Origin: Bacillota bacterium
GTDB lineage: Bacteria; Bacillota; Tb-RUG-66
Reading direction: 5' to 3'
NCBI GenBank assembly: GCA_016288255.1
Contig: JAEEYS010000060.1
Location: forward strand, 1 to 8,078
DNA length: 8,078 nt
Below the pieces are notes generated by a model that was given only the letters and a program-made list of their open reading frames with translations, had not been told where the DNA came from and ran no database searches. The first letter of the stretch is position 1; the number at the start of each line of letters is the position of its first letter. Made by a program: the position numbers and the translations under genes. Of this stretch, positions 1 through 6,033 are shown piece after piece.

Positions 1-455
1 CAGTCGCCGCAGAGAATACATTTGTTGGGATCTCTGACAATGGAGTAGCTGGATTCGTCAAGGGGAAGTCTTTCATCGTCTTTCCCGAAACGGATGTCAT
101 GGATCCCCAATTGATCTGCGATGGATCTCAATCTGCAATCGGTGTTTTTGTTGCATGTGGTGCATTCCCGTTCGTGGTTTGCCAATAACAGTTCCAATGT
201 ATTTTTACGTTGTTTTTGTAATCTCGGTGTGTGGGTATAAATTTCCATACCTTCTGCCGGTGGTTCGGAACAGGACGCATAAATCTTATGCCGGCTGTCT
301 TCTACCAAACACATACGACATGCACCATAAACACTCAATTCTGAATGGTAACAAAAGGTAGGCAGGTTGATACCAGCTTTGTGGATGACTTCCAATAGAT
401 TTTTTTCATCTGTAAATTCAACGGGTTTGCCGTTGATTTTTAACGTTTTAGCCAT
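1..455 (-). CDS. hydA: [FeFe]-hydrogenase catalytic subunit, N-terminal part (cut by window edge)
   Basis: Only the first 151 codons are present; the gene continues beyond base 1. The visible part is the electron-entry end of a HydA/HndD-type hydrogenase subunit. A plant-type [2Fe-2S] domain has C35, C46, C49 and C62 (FCYHSEL, GACRMC). A NuoG-like His-Cys [4Fe-4S] site follows at H94, C98, C101 and C107. The next ferredoxin-type cluster opens at NKCILCGD (C146, C149), where the window ends. The H-cluster domain that makes or oxidises H2 would lie outside, so the call rests on this N-terminus and on hydC and hydB upstream. NADH-linked formate dehydrogenase alpha subunits share this N-terminus and can sit beside the same partners, so that remains the main alternative. 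The ATG lies 3 nt after the hydB stop; its ribosome site (AAGGGGG) is inside the last hydB codons. Confidence 0.8.
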   Translation of the reverse strand, partial: MAKTLKINGKPVEFTDEKNLLEVIHKAGINLPTFCYHSELSVYGACRMCLVEDSRHKIYASCSEPPAEGMEIYTHTPRLQKQRKNTLELLLANHERECTTCNKNTDCRLRSIADQLGIHDIRFGKDDERLPLDESSYSIVRDPNKCILCGD

Positions 456-458
456 TTG

Positions 459-2351
459 TTACGCCCCCTTTACTGCACCAAACGGACATGTGGTAACACA
501 GCTGCCGCATTTGATACATTTTGATTGATCAATGACAAAAGGTTCTTTGATTTTACCGGAGATTGCGTTTGCCGGGCAGTTTCTTGCGCATTTGGAGCAG
601 CCACGGCATTTTTCCGGATCGATTTCATAATTTGTTAAGTTCTTGCATACGCCGGTAGGACATTTTTTGTCTACTACGTGAGCAAGATATTCATCCCGGA
701 AGAATTGAAGTGTGGATAAAACGGGGTTAGCGGCTGTTTGACCCAATCCGCAGAGGGAACCGGTCTTTACAGTGATCGCCAATTCTTCCAGCAGATCCAA
801 ATCTTCTAAGGTGCCGCGGCCTGCCACGATCTTTTCCAAGATCTCCAGCATCCGTTTGGTACCTTCCCGACAAGGAATACATTTTCCGCAGGATTCTTTT
901 TGCGTGAAGTTCATAAAGAATCTTGCCACTTCTACGATACAGGTATCTTCGTCCATAACGACCAACCCGCCGGAACCGATCATGGCGCCTACTCGTTTTA
1001 AGGAGTCAAAGTCCATTTTCAGATCCAAATGGCTGTCCATAAAGCACAAACATCCGCCGGAAGGACCACCTACCTGCACTGCTTTGAATTTTTTGCCGCC
1101 GGGGATACCGCCGCCGATATCATAGATGATTTCTCTTAAGGTGATCCCTAGAGGCACTTCGATCAAACCGGTATTATTGATATTACCGGTTAAAGCAAAT
1201 GCTTTTGTGCCGGAATTGTTTTCTGTTCCGATACTCTTGAACCAAGCTGCGCCTTTGGCGATGATTTGAGGCACATTGGCCAGGGTTTCGACATTGTTCA
1301 GCACAGTCGGTTTTTCCCATAACCCTTTTTCACCGGTGCGCGGCGGTTTGGTTCTGGGCATACCGCGGTTCCCTTCGATAGAAGCGGTCAGCGCGCTGCC
1401 TTCGCCGCAAACAAAAGCGCCGGCGCCTTTGTTGATCTGGATATGGAAATCAAATCCGCTGCCTAAAATGTTTTCGCCTAAGAAACCGTATTCTTCCGCT
1501 TGTTTGATAGCAAGCTGGAGTCTTCTGACTGCCAAAGGATATTCGGCTCTTACATAGATATATCCTTGATGAGCGCCTGTAGCGAACCCGGCTACCAATA
1601 AGCCTTCCAATACAGCGTGGGGGTCGCCTTCCATGATACTTCTGTCCATGAACGCGCCCGGGTCGCCTTCGTCGCCGTTACATACGACATATTTGATAGG
1701 TTCTGTTTGTCTTTGCACCAAAGCCCATTTTTTTCCGGTAACGAAACCTGCGCCGCCCCGGCCTCTCAAATTGGAATCGGTGATAATATCGCAGATTTCT
1801 TTTTGTTCCATTTTGGTAACCATGCCAAGGGCTTTATAACCATCGTGACGGATATAATCTTTTACATTGGCAGGGTTGATGTTGCCGCATTTTGCCAAAA
1901 CGGTACGAGTCTGTTTTTTATAAAACGGGATATCATGTTCTCCCTTGGAAGCTTCGCCTGTAGCGGGATTATGATATAACAATCTTTCAATGACCTTTTC
2001 CTGCATAATGGTCTGTTCTACGATTTCTTCGATGTCTTCTGCTTTGACCTGGACATATAAAATATCCAAAGGTAAAATCTTGACCAAAGGTCCCATTTCG
2101 CAGAAACCATGGCAACCGCTGATGTCTAAATGGATCTCTTCTTGTCCGTGTTCTTCGCCTGATTCGTCACCGAAAGAGAAGGTGATATTCCGTTTGGATA
2201 ATTCGTCTTTGAATTTTTGGAACAAATTGGCGGAACCGCTTGCCATACAGCCTGTACCACCGCAAACAGAGATCAGCATTTTTCTGTTTTTGACTTCATC
2301 GATACAATCCTGACGGAATTGTTCCAGTTGTTCTACAGATAAAATCTTCAA
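459..2351 (-). CDS. hydB: NADH-binding FMN/iron-sulfur subunit of bifurcating [FeFe]-hydrogenase (NuoF-like)
   Basis: A 630-residue HydB/HndC-type flavoprotein that exchanges electrons with NAD(H) through FMN and passes them along iron-sulfur clusters to HydA. Domains in order: a thioredoxin-like [2Fe-2S] domain (C30, C35, C80, C84); the NuoF core with the glycine-rich NLRGRGGAGF at 194-203, CNGDEGDPGAF at 224-234 and GAGAFVCGEGSAL at 309-321 for FMN and NADH; an SLBB-like stretch near 395-440; a [4Fe-4S] site SCGKCIPCREG with C488, C491, C494 and distal C534; and a C-terminal 2x[4Fe-4S] ferredoxin (C582/585/588/592 and C612/615/618/622). C564 and C569 (CPTGVC) are two more cysteines between them. 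All expected ligands are present, so the gene appears intact. This architecture is that of HydB in trimeric HydABC enzymes; in four-gene hnd operons the thioredoxin-like part is a separate protein. The start is TTG, 1 nt after the hydC stop. Bifurcation is inferred from family membership. Confidence 0.93.
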   Translation of the reverse strand: MKILSVEQLEQFRQDCIDEVKNRKMLISVCGGTGCMASGSANLFQKFKDELSKRNITFSFGDESGEEHGQEEIHLDISGCHGFCEMGPLVKILPLDILYVQVKAEDIEEIVEQTIMQEKVIERLLYHNPATGEASKGEHDIPFYKKQTRTVLAKCGNINPANVKDYIRHDGYKALGMVTKMEQKEICDIITDSNLRGRGGAGFVTGKKWALVQRQTEPIKYVVCNGDEGDPGAFMDRSIMEGDPHAVLEGLLVAGFATGAHQGYIYVRAEYPLAVRRLQLAIKQAEEYGFLGENILGSGFDFHIQINKGAGAFVCGEGSALTASIEGNRGMPRTKPPRTGEKGLWEKPTVLNNVETLANVPQIIAKGAAWFKSIGTENNSGTKAFALTGNINNTGLIEVPLGITLREIIYDIGGGIPGGKKFKAVQVGGPSGGCLCFMDSHLDLKMDFDSLKRVGAMIGSGGLVVMDEDTCIVEVARFFMNFTQKESCGKCIPCREGTKRMLEILEKIVAGRGTLEDLDLLEELAITVKTGSLCGLGQTAANPVLSTLQFFRDEYLAHVVDKKCPTGVCKNLTNYEIDPEKCRGCSKCARNCPANAISGKIKEPFVIDQSKCIKCGSCVTTCPFGAVKGA

Positions 2352-2352
2352 T

Positions 2353-2844
2353 TTAAATGCCCTCCTTTTCTTTTAATTCGGCTAAGAGCGCTTTTGTTTT
2401 GTCAGGGGTCATCTTACCGTGCACTTTTTCGTTGATGACCATAACCGGCGCTAAACCGCAGGCACCTAAACAAGAAACTGTTTCTAATGTAAAAAGCATA
2501 TCGTCTGTTGTCATTTTACCGTCTTTTAGATTTAAAAGCGTTTTTAAAGTTTCCTGTAAACTGTTTGAACCTCTTACGTGACAGGCAGTACCGTCACATA
2601 CACGAATAACATATTTTCCTTTTGGCTCCAGTGAGAAGTTTTCATAGAATGTTGCTACCCCGTAGACAACAGAAGGAGAAACTTGCATACTGGATGAGAT
2701 ATAAGCTAAAATTTCTTTTGGCAGATACCGATATGTTTCTTGGATTTCCTGTAAAATACTAATCAGGTTGCTGGGATTTTTCCCGTACTTTTCAACGATC
2801 ACGTTGACTTTTTCGAAGTCTTGAAAAGAACTGACTTGACTCAA
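2353..2844 (-). CDS. hydC: [2Fe-2S] subunit of bifurcating [FeFe]-hydrogenase (NuoE-like)
   Basis: A 163-residue NuoE/HndA-type subunit, the small thioredoxin-fold [2Fe-2S] partner of HydB. The N-terminal helical bundle (about 10-60) carries the family pattern LISILQEIQETYRYLPKEIL, followed by VYGVATFYENF. The cluster ligands are C83 and C88 (CDGTAC) and C125 and C129 (CLGAC), numbered from the TTG chosen here. Length and motifs match complete family members. It is the first gene of the operon, with hydB 1 nt downstream. I place the start at TTG 2844-2842 because the AGGAG site (2857-2853) lies 8 nt before it. The GTG at 2853-2851 that opens the longer 166-codon frame overlaps the last base of that site and is an unlikely initiator. 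Synthesis is probably controlled by Rex through sites at the promoter and in the leader. Confidence 0.92.
   Translation of the reverse strand: MSQVSSFQDFEKVNVIVEKYGKNPSNLISILQEIQETYRYLPKEILAYISSSMQVSPSVVYGVATFYENFSLEPKGKYVIRVCDGTACHVRGSNSLQETLKTLLNLKDGKMTTDDMLFTLETVSCLGACGLAPVMVINEKVHGKMTPDKTKALLAELKEKEGI
2360..2367 (-). promoter_or_regulatory. Ribosome binding site of hydB inside the hydC end
   Basis: AAGGAGGG is formed by the last codons of hydC and lies 8 nt before a TTG at 2351-2349. It decides the TTG start, since the next in-frame ATG (codon 25) falls just before the first cluster cysteine and would remove the domain's first strand. Ribosomes finishing hydC would be beside the hydB start, which suggests translational coupling. 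Confidence 0.85.
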
Positions 2845-2852
2845 AGCGGTCA

Positions 2853-2859
2853 CTCCTTT
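2853..2859 (-). promoter_or_regulatory. Ribosome binding site of hydC
   Basis: AAAGGAG lies 8 nt before the TTG at 2844-2842. The final G is also the first base of the in-frame GTG at 2853, so the site argues against that GTG. Its first A residues overlap the end of the leader Rex-type palindrome (2858-2875). Confidence 0.8.
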
Positions 2860-2875
2860 GTTATATTTTTAACAA
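2858..2875 (-). promoter_or_regulatory. Probable Rex operator in the hydC leader
   Basis: Read on the minus strand this is TTGTTAAAAATATAACAA. It differs at one position from the Rex consensus known in clostridia, TTGTTAA-N4-TTAACAA, and is self-complementary at 6 of 7 half-site positions. Rex is a repressor that binds DNA at low NADH/NAD+ and lets go when NADH rises. The site lies about 65-80 nt downstream of the predicted transcription start and touches the ribosome site, so bound Rex would act as a roadblock. A weak 6-bp RNA hairpin is an alternative reading of the same symmetry. Confidence 0.7.
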
Positions 2876-2892
2876 CCATACGCAAACGAAAA

Positions 2893-2915
2893 TCGCTATC
2901 TGAAAGAGAAAGCGA
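2893..2915 (-). promoter_or_regulatory. Hairpin in the hydC leader RNA
   Basis: On the minus strand TCGCT pairs with AGCGA, then after one U-U mismatch TCT pairs with AGA around a CTTTC loop. It lies in the predicted 5' leader between the start of transcription and the leader Rex site. There is no following T-run, so it is not a terminator; it could stabilise the message. The stem is short and could be chance. Confidence 0.35.
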
Positions 2916-2945
2916 CAGAGTCCGTTTTTATTTATTGCCAGTTAA

Positions 2946-2974
2946 ATTATATCGAGTTTACGGGAGAATGTCAA
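2946..2974 (-). promoter_or_regulatory. Sigma-A promoter of the hydCBA operon
   Basis: A perfect -35 box TTGACA (2974-2969) is separated by exactly 17 bp from a perfect -10 box TATAAT (2951-2946). Transcription should start near 2939, giving a leader of about 95 nt before the hydC TTG. Such a strong core promoter suggests high expression when not repressed. The -35 box is inside a Rex-like palindrome. Confidence 0.85.
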
Positions 2975-2985
2975 CAAATTCACAA
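2968..2985. promoter_or_regulatory. Probable Rex operator overlapping the hyd promoter -35 box
   Basis: On the minus strand it reads TTGTGAATTTGTTGACAT. The left half is a perfect TTGTGAA Rex half-site; the right half departs from TTCACAA at two positions, and 5 of 7 half-site pairs are symmetric. The deviating right half is also the consensus -35 box TTGACA, so operator fit may have been traded for promoter strength. A bound repressor would block RNA polymerase directly. The left half, read on the plus strand, is TTCACA, a possible -35 box for a divergent promoter. Confidence 0.55.
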
Positions 2986-3008
2986 ACAGTATTATTCGGT
3001 TTTATAAT
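2979..3008 (+). promoter_or_regulatory. Possible divergent promoter sharing the Rex-like site
   Basis: TTCACA (2979-2984, 5 of 6 matches to TTGACA) is followed after 18 bp by a perfect TATAAT (3003-3008). It would start transcription near 3015, away from hydC, and give a leader of about 335 nt to the gene at 3350. The surrounding DNA is AT-rich, so a chance TATAAT is possible, and a closer promoter for that gene exists. Confidence 0.4.
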
Positions 3009-3015
3009 AGAAGAA

Positions 3016-3289
3016 ACCGGAATCGATAAGTAAAATTTAGAAAAAGAAACAGGTAAATTGCAGGACTTTCTAATTTTTATAAAAAAAAGCTGCGATATCC
3101 TTGTAAAAGTGGAAAAACTATCCATTTTAATGAATTTTTAGAAAAAGAACTTGTATGCGGAAAAAGAAGAAAAAAAGATAAAAAAAAGAAAAAAATTTTA
3201 AAGGAACAGACGGATTTTTTGATAAAAAGGTATAAAAGACGGGAAGATAATGATGATCTGGATCCTTTGGCAAATTTTCCGCAAAACAG
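3016..3289. other. AT-rich non-coding spacer with purine tract
   Basis: I find no supportable gene here: frames are short and lack a good ribosome site. From 3159 to 3195 the plus strand is purine-only apart from one T, mostly A-runs broken by single G residues. Such A-tracts can bend DNA or exclude nucleoid proteins, but no function can be read from sequence alone. No terminator or repeat array is visible. Confidence 0.5.
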
Positions 3290-3319
3290 TTGCGCCGGTT
3301 CTCCAAGATAGGATATAAT
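3290..3319 (+). promoter_or_regulatory. Probable promoter of the 412-residue protein gene
   Basis: TTGCGC (3290-3295, 3 of 6 matches) and TATAAT (3314-3319) are 18 bp apart, with the start codon 30 nt beyond the -10 box. A second TATAAT occurs at 3321-3326 without a good -35 partner. The -10 box is convincing; the -35 box is weak. Confidence 0.5.
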
Positions 3320-3349
3320 CTATAATATCTCCGAGAAAGGAAAAAAGAG

Positions 3350-4588
3350 ATGAAAAAAAGTGAGAAAGTGATCAGTTTCAGTGATGCAAAAACAGAATAT
3401 GAAGCGCCTCGCCTGATGGATCATATCATCAATTTAAGCTACGCATATGAATTTGTAAAAGATATGGTAGCCGCGGTGGAAAAGTTTTGGGATAATCGGC
3501 CTTTGGAATTGCAGCATGAAAAAGACATTGATGAGATCACCTTTTTTTCCTGGTTTATTTTTGATTATAAGCTGAAACAGCATGAAAATATGACCCTTTT
3601 GGAATTGTATCGAAAGCAGGAAATGATCTCACCTTTTGATCAGCGGATACTGCAGTCCTGGCAGGATTCCGTGATCGATTTTTATGAGGTGACGGAGATC
3701 TTGCCCGATCAGGGGATCCGGGTAAAAGAACTTTTTGGGGGAGAAGAAAAATATATCAAGGACAAAAATATGAGCGAGCGGCTTCGCAAAAACGAGATCG
3801 TGATGGCAAGACTGTTCCAGATCGAGGAAACCTGTTATATCATCGCTACAGCCATTCGGTTCTTTCCGTCAGAAAAAACGCTGGTAGAAGATTTTGCCAA
3901 AGGGAAGCTTCGCTATGCGAGGAAGAAAAATCCCGATATTACCATGAGACAGGTGCTAAAAGAACAGAGTTTTGCTTTTTTCCGCTTTACGGAAGAAAAC
4001 ATCGATCGGAACAAATCCATGTTTTATGAATTGAACGGAGAAAACTTTAACAGCTATCAGAGCGTTTATGAGATCGTTGACAAGAAGCAGTTATTGAAAA
4101 AAATGGAAGAGCTCAGCCTCTTTTTCAGAAAAAATGATGGGGATCATTATTTTCTGAAAGAGGAGGACGGAAAAAAACTGGAGGTCTATGGACAGGTTTT
4201 GCTAAAAGACACTCGATTGACCTTATATACGTCAAGGCGGCAGGATTTTATCAAGGCAAAAATGCTTTTTGATCTCTATTTTCAAAAGGACACGACGCAT
4301 TTGCTGGATACGTTTCAGGATGAAGAGGCTTTTTTGAAAGAGATGGATAACGACAAAGACAGCTTGGATTATTTTAGAAATTATATGCGGGCATGGGTCT
4401 TTCGGCCTTTGAAGATTCTGCATGACAAGACGCCGATTTCGGCACCGAAGACGGAAAAAAACAAGCGGATCATCAAGCAGCTCTTGTATGAGTGGGAATA
4501 CATCAAAGAGCAGCTGCCGCAAAAATTAAAAGAAGAAATGGCGCTGGAAGAAAACATCTATTCCAAACTCAAGGGAAGCTTGGGATAA
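3350..4588 (+). CDS. Conserved-looking cytoplasmic protein of unknown function, 412 residues
   Basis: I cannot name this gene with confidence. The ATG is preceded by GAAAGG with 9 nt spacing. The protein has no signal peptide, no clear membrane segment and a single cysteine, and is rich in Lys, Glu and Phe. Three parts can be seen: a helical N-terminus with an aromatic motif (FFSWFIFDYKL, 65-75); a probable beta-rich part (about 110-172, FYEVTEILPDQGIRVKELF onward); and a C-terminal half with LEVYGQVLLKDTRLTLYTS (277-295), then charged helices. The order (W-F-x-F-D-Y motif, SH3-like strand block, late strand pair) recalls Firmicute proteins often annotated as SEC-C-motif proteins, but no Cys-rich SEC-C motif is present. 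That resemblance is from memory and is an inference. It is transcribed divergently from the hydrogenase operon and may share control DNA with it. No clear terminator follows. Confidence 0.85.
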   Translation: MKKSEKVISFSDAKTEYEAPRLMDHIINLSYAYEFVKDMVAAVEKFWDNRPLELQHEKDIDEITFFSWFIFDYKLKQHENMTLLELYRKQEMISPFDQRILQSWQDSVIDFYEVTEILPDQGIRVKELFGGEEKYIKDKNMSERLRKNEIVMARLFQIEETCYIIATAIRFFPSEKTLVEDFAKGKLRYARKKNPDITMRQVLKEQSFAFFRFTEENIDRNKSMFYELNGENFNSYQSVYEIVDKKQLLKKMEELSLFFRKNDGDHYFLKEEDGKKLEVYGQVLLKDTRLTLYTSRRQDFIKAKMLFDLYFQKDTTHLLDTFQDEEAFLKEMDNDKDSLDYFRNYMRAWVFRPLKILHDKTPISAPKTEKNKRIIKQLLYEWEYIKEQLPQKLKEEMALEENIYSKLKGSLG

Positions 4589-4660
4589 AGACGAAAAAGG
4601 ATTTTAAAAGAGATTTTATCTGAAGGATATCATGCGGCACTCGTTTTTTTGAGACGGTTG

Positions 4661-4669
4661 TGCTATAAT
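4661..4669 (+). promoter_or_regulatory. Extended -10 promoter of the SLH protein gene
   Basis: TGC directly before TATAAT makes an extended -10 element. No good -35 box lies 16-18 bp upstream, which extended -10 promoters tolerate. Predicted start near 4676, giving a leader of about 30 nt. Confidence 0.6.
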
Positions 4670-4705
4670 GTATGAGTAAATTTAGAATAAAAAATGGAGG
4701 CAAAT

Positions 4706-5824
4706 ATGAAACGATTGAATCGAATAGTCGGCTTGCTTCTGGTATTGATCCTGGTATTCTCACTTTGCGTCATACCGGTTGGAGCGGCTTCAAACAGCAT
4801 GTCTAATTTTAGGAAACAACAAACTTATTATTCCAGAGTATTTTCTGATGTTACAACTTCTCAATGGAGTTATTCCGTGATCAAAACCTGCTATGAATAC
4901 GGTTTGATGCAGGGCAGCGGCAACCGCTTTAACTGTACAGGCAATTTGACGGTAGCCGAAGCGTTGGTCATGGCAGACCGTGTCCATCAGATCTATCATA
5001 CCGGTTCCAATACGTTAGGCAACGGATCACCTTGGTATCAGCCTTATGTAGACTATGCCATTTCTAACGGTATCATCACATCCAGAGATTTTACGAGCTA
5101 CACGGCCAGCATCAGCCGGGCAGATATGGCTTATGTGTTTGCCAACGCTTTGCCGTCTTCGGAATTGCCGGAGATCAAGTCTGTTATCAGTATTCCGGAT
5201 ATCAACAGCGCGCCCGGCCGGGACAGAAGCGCCATCTGGACGCTGTATCGGGCAGGGGTCTTAACAGGCAATAACGCGTATGGTGCATTCAGCCCCAATT
5301 CCAACATCACACGGCAGGAAGCGGCTGCGATCATTGCCCGTATCGCTATCTTTTCGGAACGCCGCAATGATGTATTGTTGCAGCAGGTGACAGATTATGC
5401 GGTAAGTTTTGGTTTGCCGCAGACCGGTTCATTGCAACAAACTACCACCAGCAACGGTGCCCGGATGCATGCTGCGACAGGAAGTCCTATCGCGGTAGAT
5501 ATTTATACCATATACGATGCATCCTTTGCACAATATCCTTTGACAAGCATCTTTACTTTGGCGGATGAAAAGAAAGCAATGGAAAACGGTGGATTTTCCA
5601 ATTGTACTGTTACCAAAGTCTCTTTTGGTAAAATATATGCTTACCGTTCGGTGGGTTATTTAGAACAGTATCCCATGGTAACATATCGGTTCGTAGCGGA
5701 TTCTACCTTATATCGTGTTACTTTTGCATGGTCTGAAAACGGAATAGACAATGATATGTTAAAGAAAGTATGCAACAGTATCACAGTAAAAGGAAACAGT
5801 GTCAGCCCGACCTTTAATCCGTAA
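4706..5824 (+). CDS. Secreted S-layer-homology (SLH) domain protein
   Basis: A 372-residue exported protein that probably attaches to the cell wall. I place the start at ATG 4706 because GGAGG (4696-4700) lies 5 nt before it; the in-frame ATG at 4694 overlaps that site and would put acidic residues before the signal peptide. Residues 1-28 form a typical signal peptide: MKRLNR, a hydrophobic core, and PVGAAS with likely cleavage near Ala-Ala. Three SLH repeats follow, at about 45-97 (VFSDVTTSQWSY, LTVAEALVMADRV), 105-150 (WYQPYVDYAISNGII, ISRADMAYVFANAL) and 160-216 (IPDINS, AIWTLYRAGVLTG, ITRQEAAAIIARI). SLH triplets bind pyruvylated secondary wall polymers in many Firmicutes. A linker rich in Thr, Ser and Gln (about 235-255) leads to a C-terminal domain of about 110 residues that I do not recognise. 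It has its own promoter and terminator, so it is probably a single-gene transcript. Confidence 0.9.
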   Translation: MKRLNRIVGLLLVLILVFSLCVIPVGAASNSMSNFRKQQTYYSRVFSDVTTSQWSYSVIKTCYEYGLMQGSGNRFNCTGNLTVAEALVMADRVHQIYHTGSNTLGNGSPWYQPYVDYAISNGIITSRDFTSYTASISRADMAYVFANALPSSELPEIKSVISIPDINSAPGRDRSAIWTLYRAGVLTGNNAYGAFSPNSNITRQEAAAIIARIAIFSERRNDVLLQQVTDYAVSFGLPQTGSLQQTTTSNGARMHAATGSPIAVDIYTIYDASFAQYPLTSIFTLADEKKAMENGGFSNCTVTKVSFGKIYAYRSVGYLEQYPMVTYRFVADSTLYRVTFAWSENGIDNDMLKKVCNSITVKGNSVSPTFNP

Positions 5825-5871
5825 TCGGCAAAATAGCGTCTTATAACATAATATTAAAGCAAAATCATTGG

Positions 5872-5911
5872 GAACATCCGTCGATCATAGCGATCGCGGA
5901 TGTTCTTTTTT
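5872..5911 (+). terminator. Rho-independent terminator after the SLH protein gene
   Basis: GAACATCCG and CGATC pair with GATCG and CGGATGTTC to give a 14-bp stem with one bulged T and an ATAGC loop, followed by six T residues. It begins about 47 nt after the stop codon. There is no matching T-run on the other strand, so it works in one direction. Confidence 0.9.
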
Positions 5912-6033
5912 GCTGCGGAAAATCCAGCATGTTCCCGCGATAAGCCTGTGTCAGGGGGCACGGCAGAGTTTACCCATTCACCCATTTGGTTCTTGTTTCA
6001 TAGTATAAAAGAACACAAGTGGGAGGCAAGAGA

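Noticed and set aside
155..361. Plus-strand open frame of 68 codons
   Set aside because: It lies antisense to hydA, whose iron-sulfur motifs show that the minus strand is coding, and has no ribosome site.
772..2313. Several plus-strand open frames within the hydB region
   Set aside because: All are antisense to the clearly conserved NuoF-like frame and translate to low-complexity Ser/Pro-rich shadows.
2821..3033. Plus-strand open frame of 70 codons across the hyd promoter and leader
   Set aside because: It runs antisense through the perfect hyd promoter and the start of hydC, without a ribosome site or recognisable motif.
4589..4660. Possible terminator after the 412-residue protein gene (CTC-T-run-GAG near 4640-4653)
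   Set aside because: Only 3 bp can pair around the T-run, with no GC-rich stem before it.
4730..4790. Lipoprotein signal at the single cysteine of the SLH protein signal peptide
   Set aside because: The residues before the cysteine (FSLC) do not fit a lipobox, and a normal Ala-type cleavage site follows.
5986..6009. Possible promoter (TATAAA at 6004-6009) before the small membrane protein gene
   Set aside because: The only TTG-type -35 candidates are 12 bp or less away, too close for a sigma-A promoter; a promoter is expected here after the terminator but cannot be placed.
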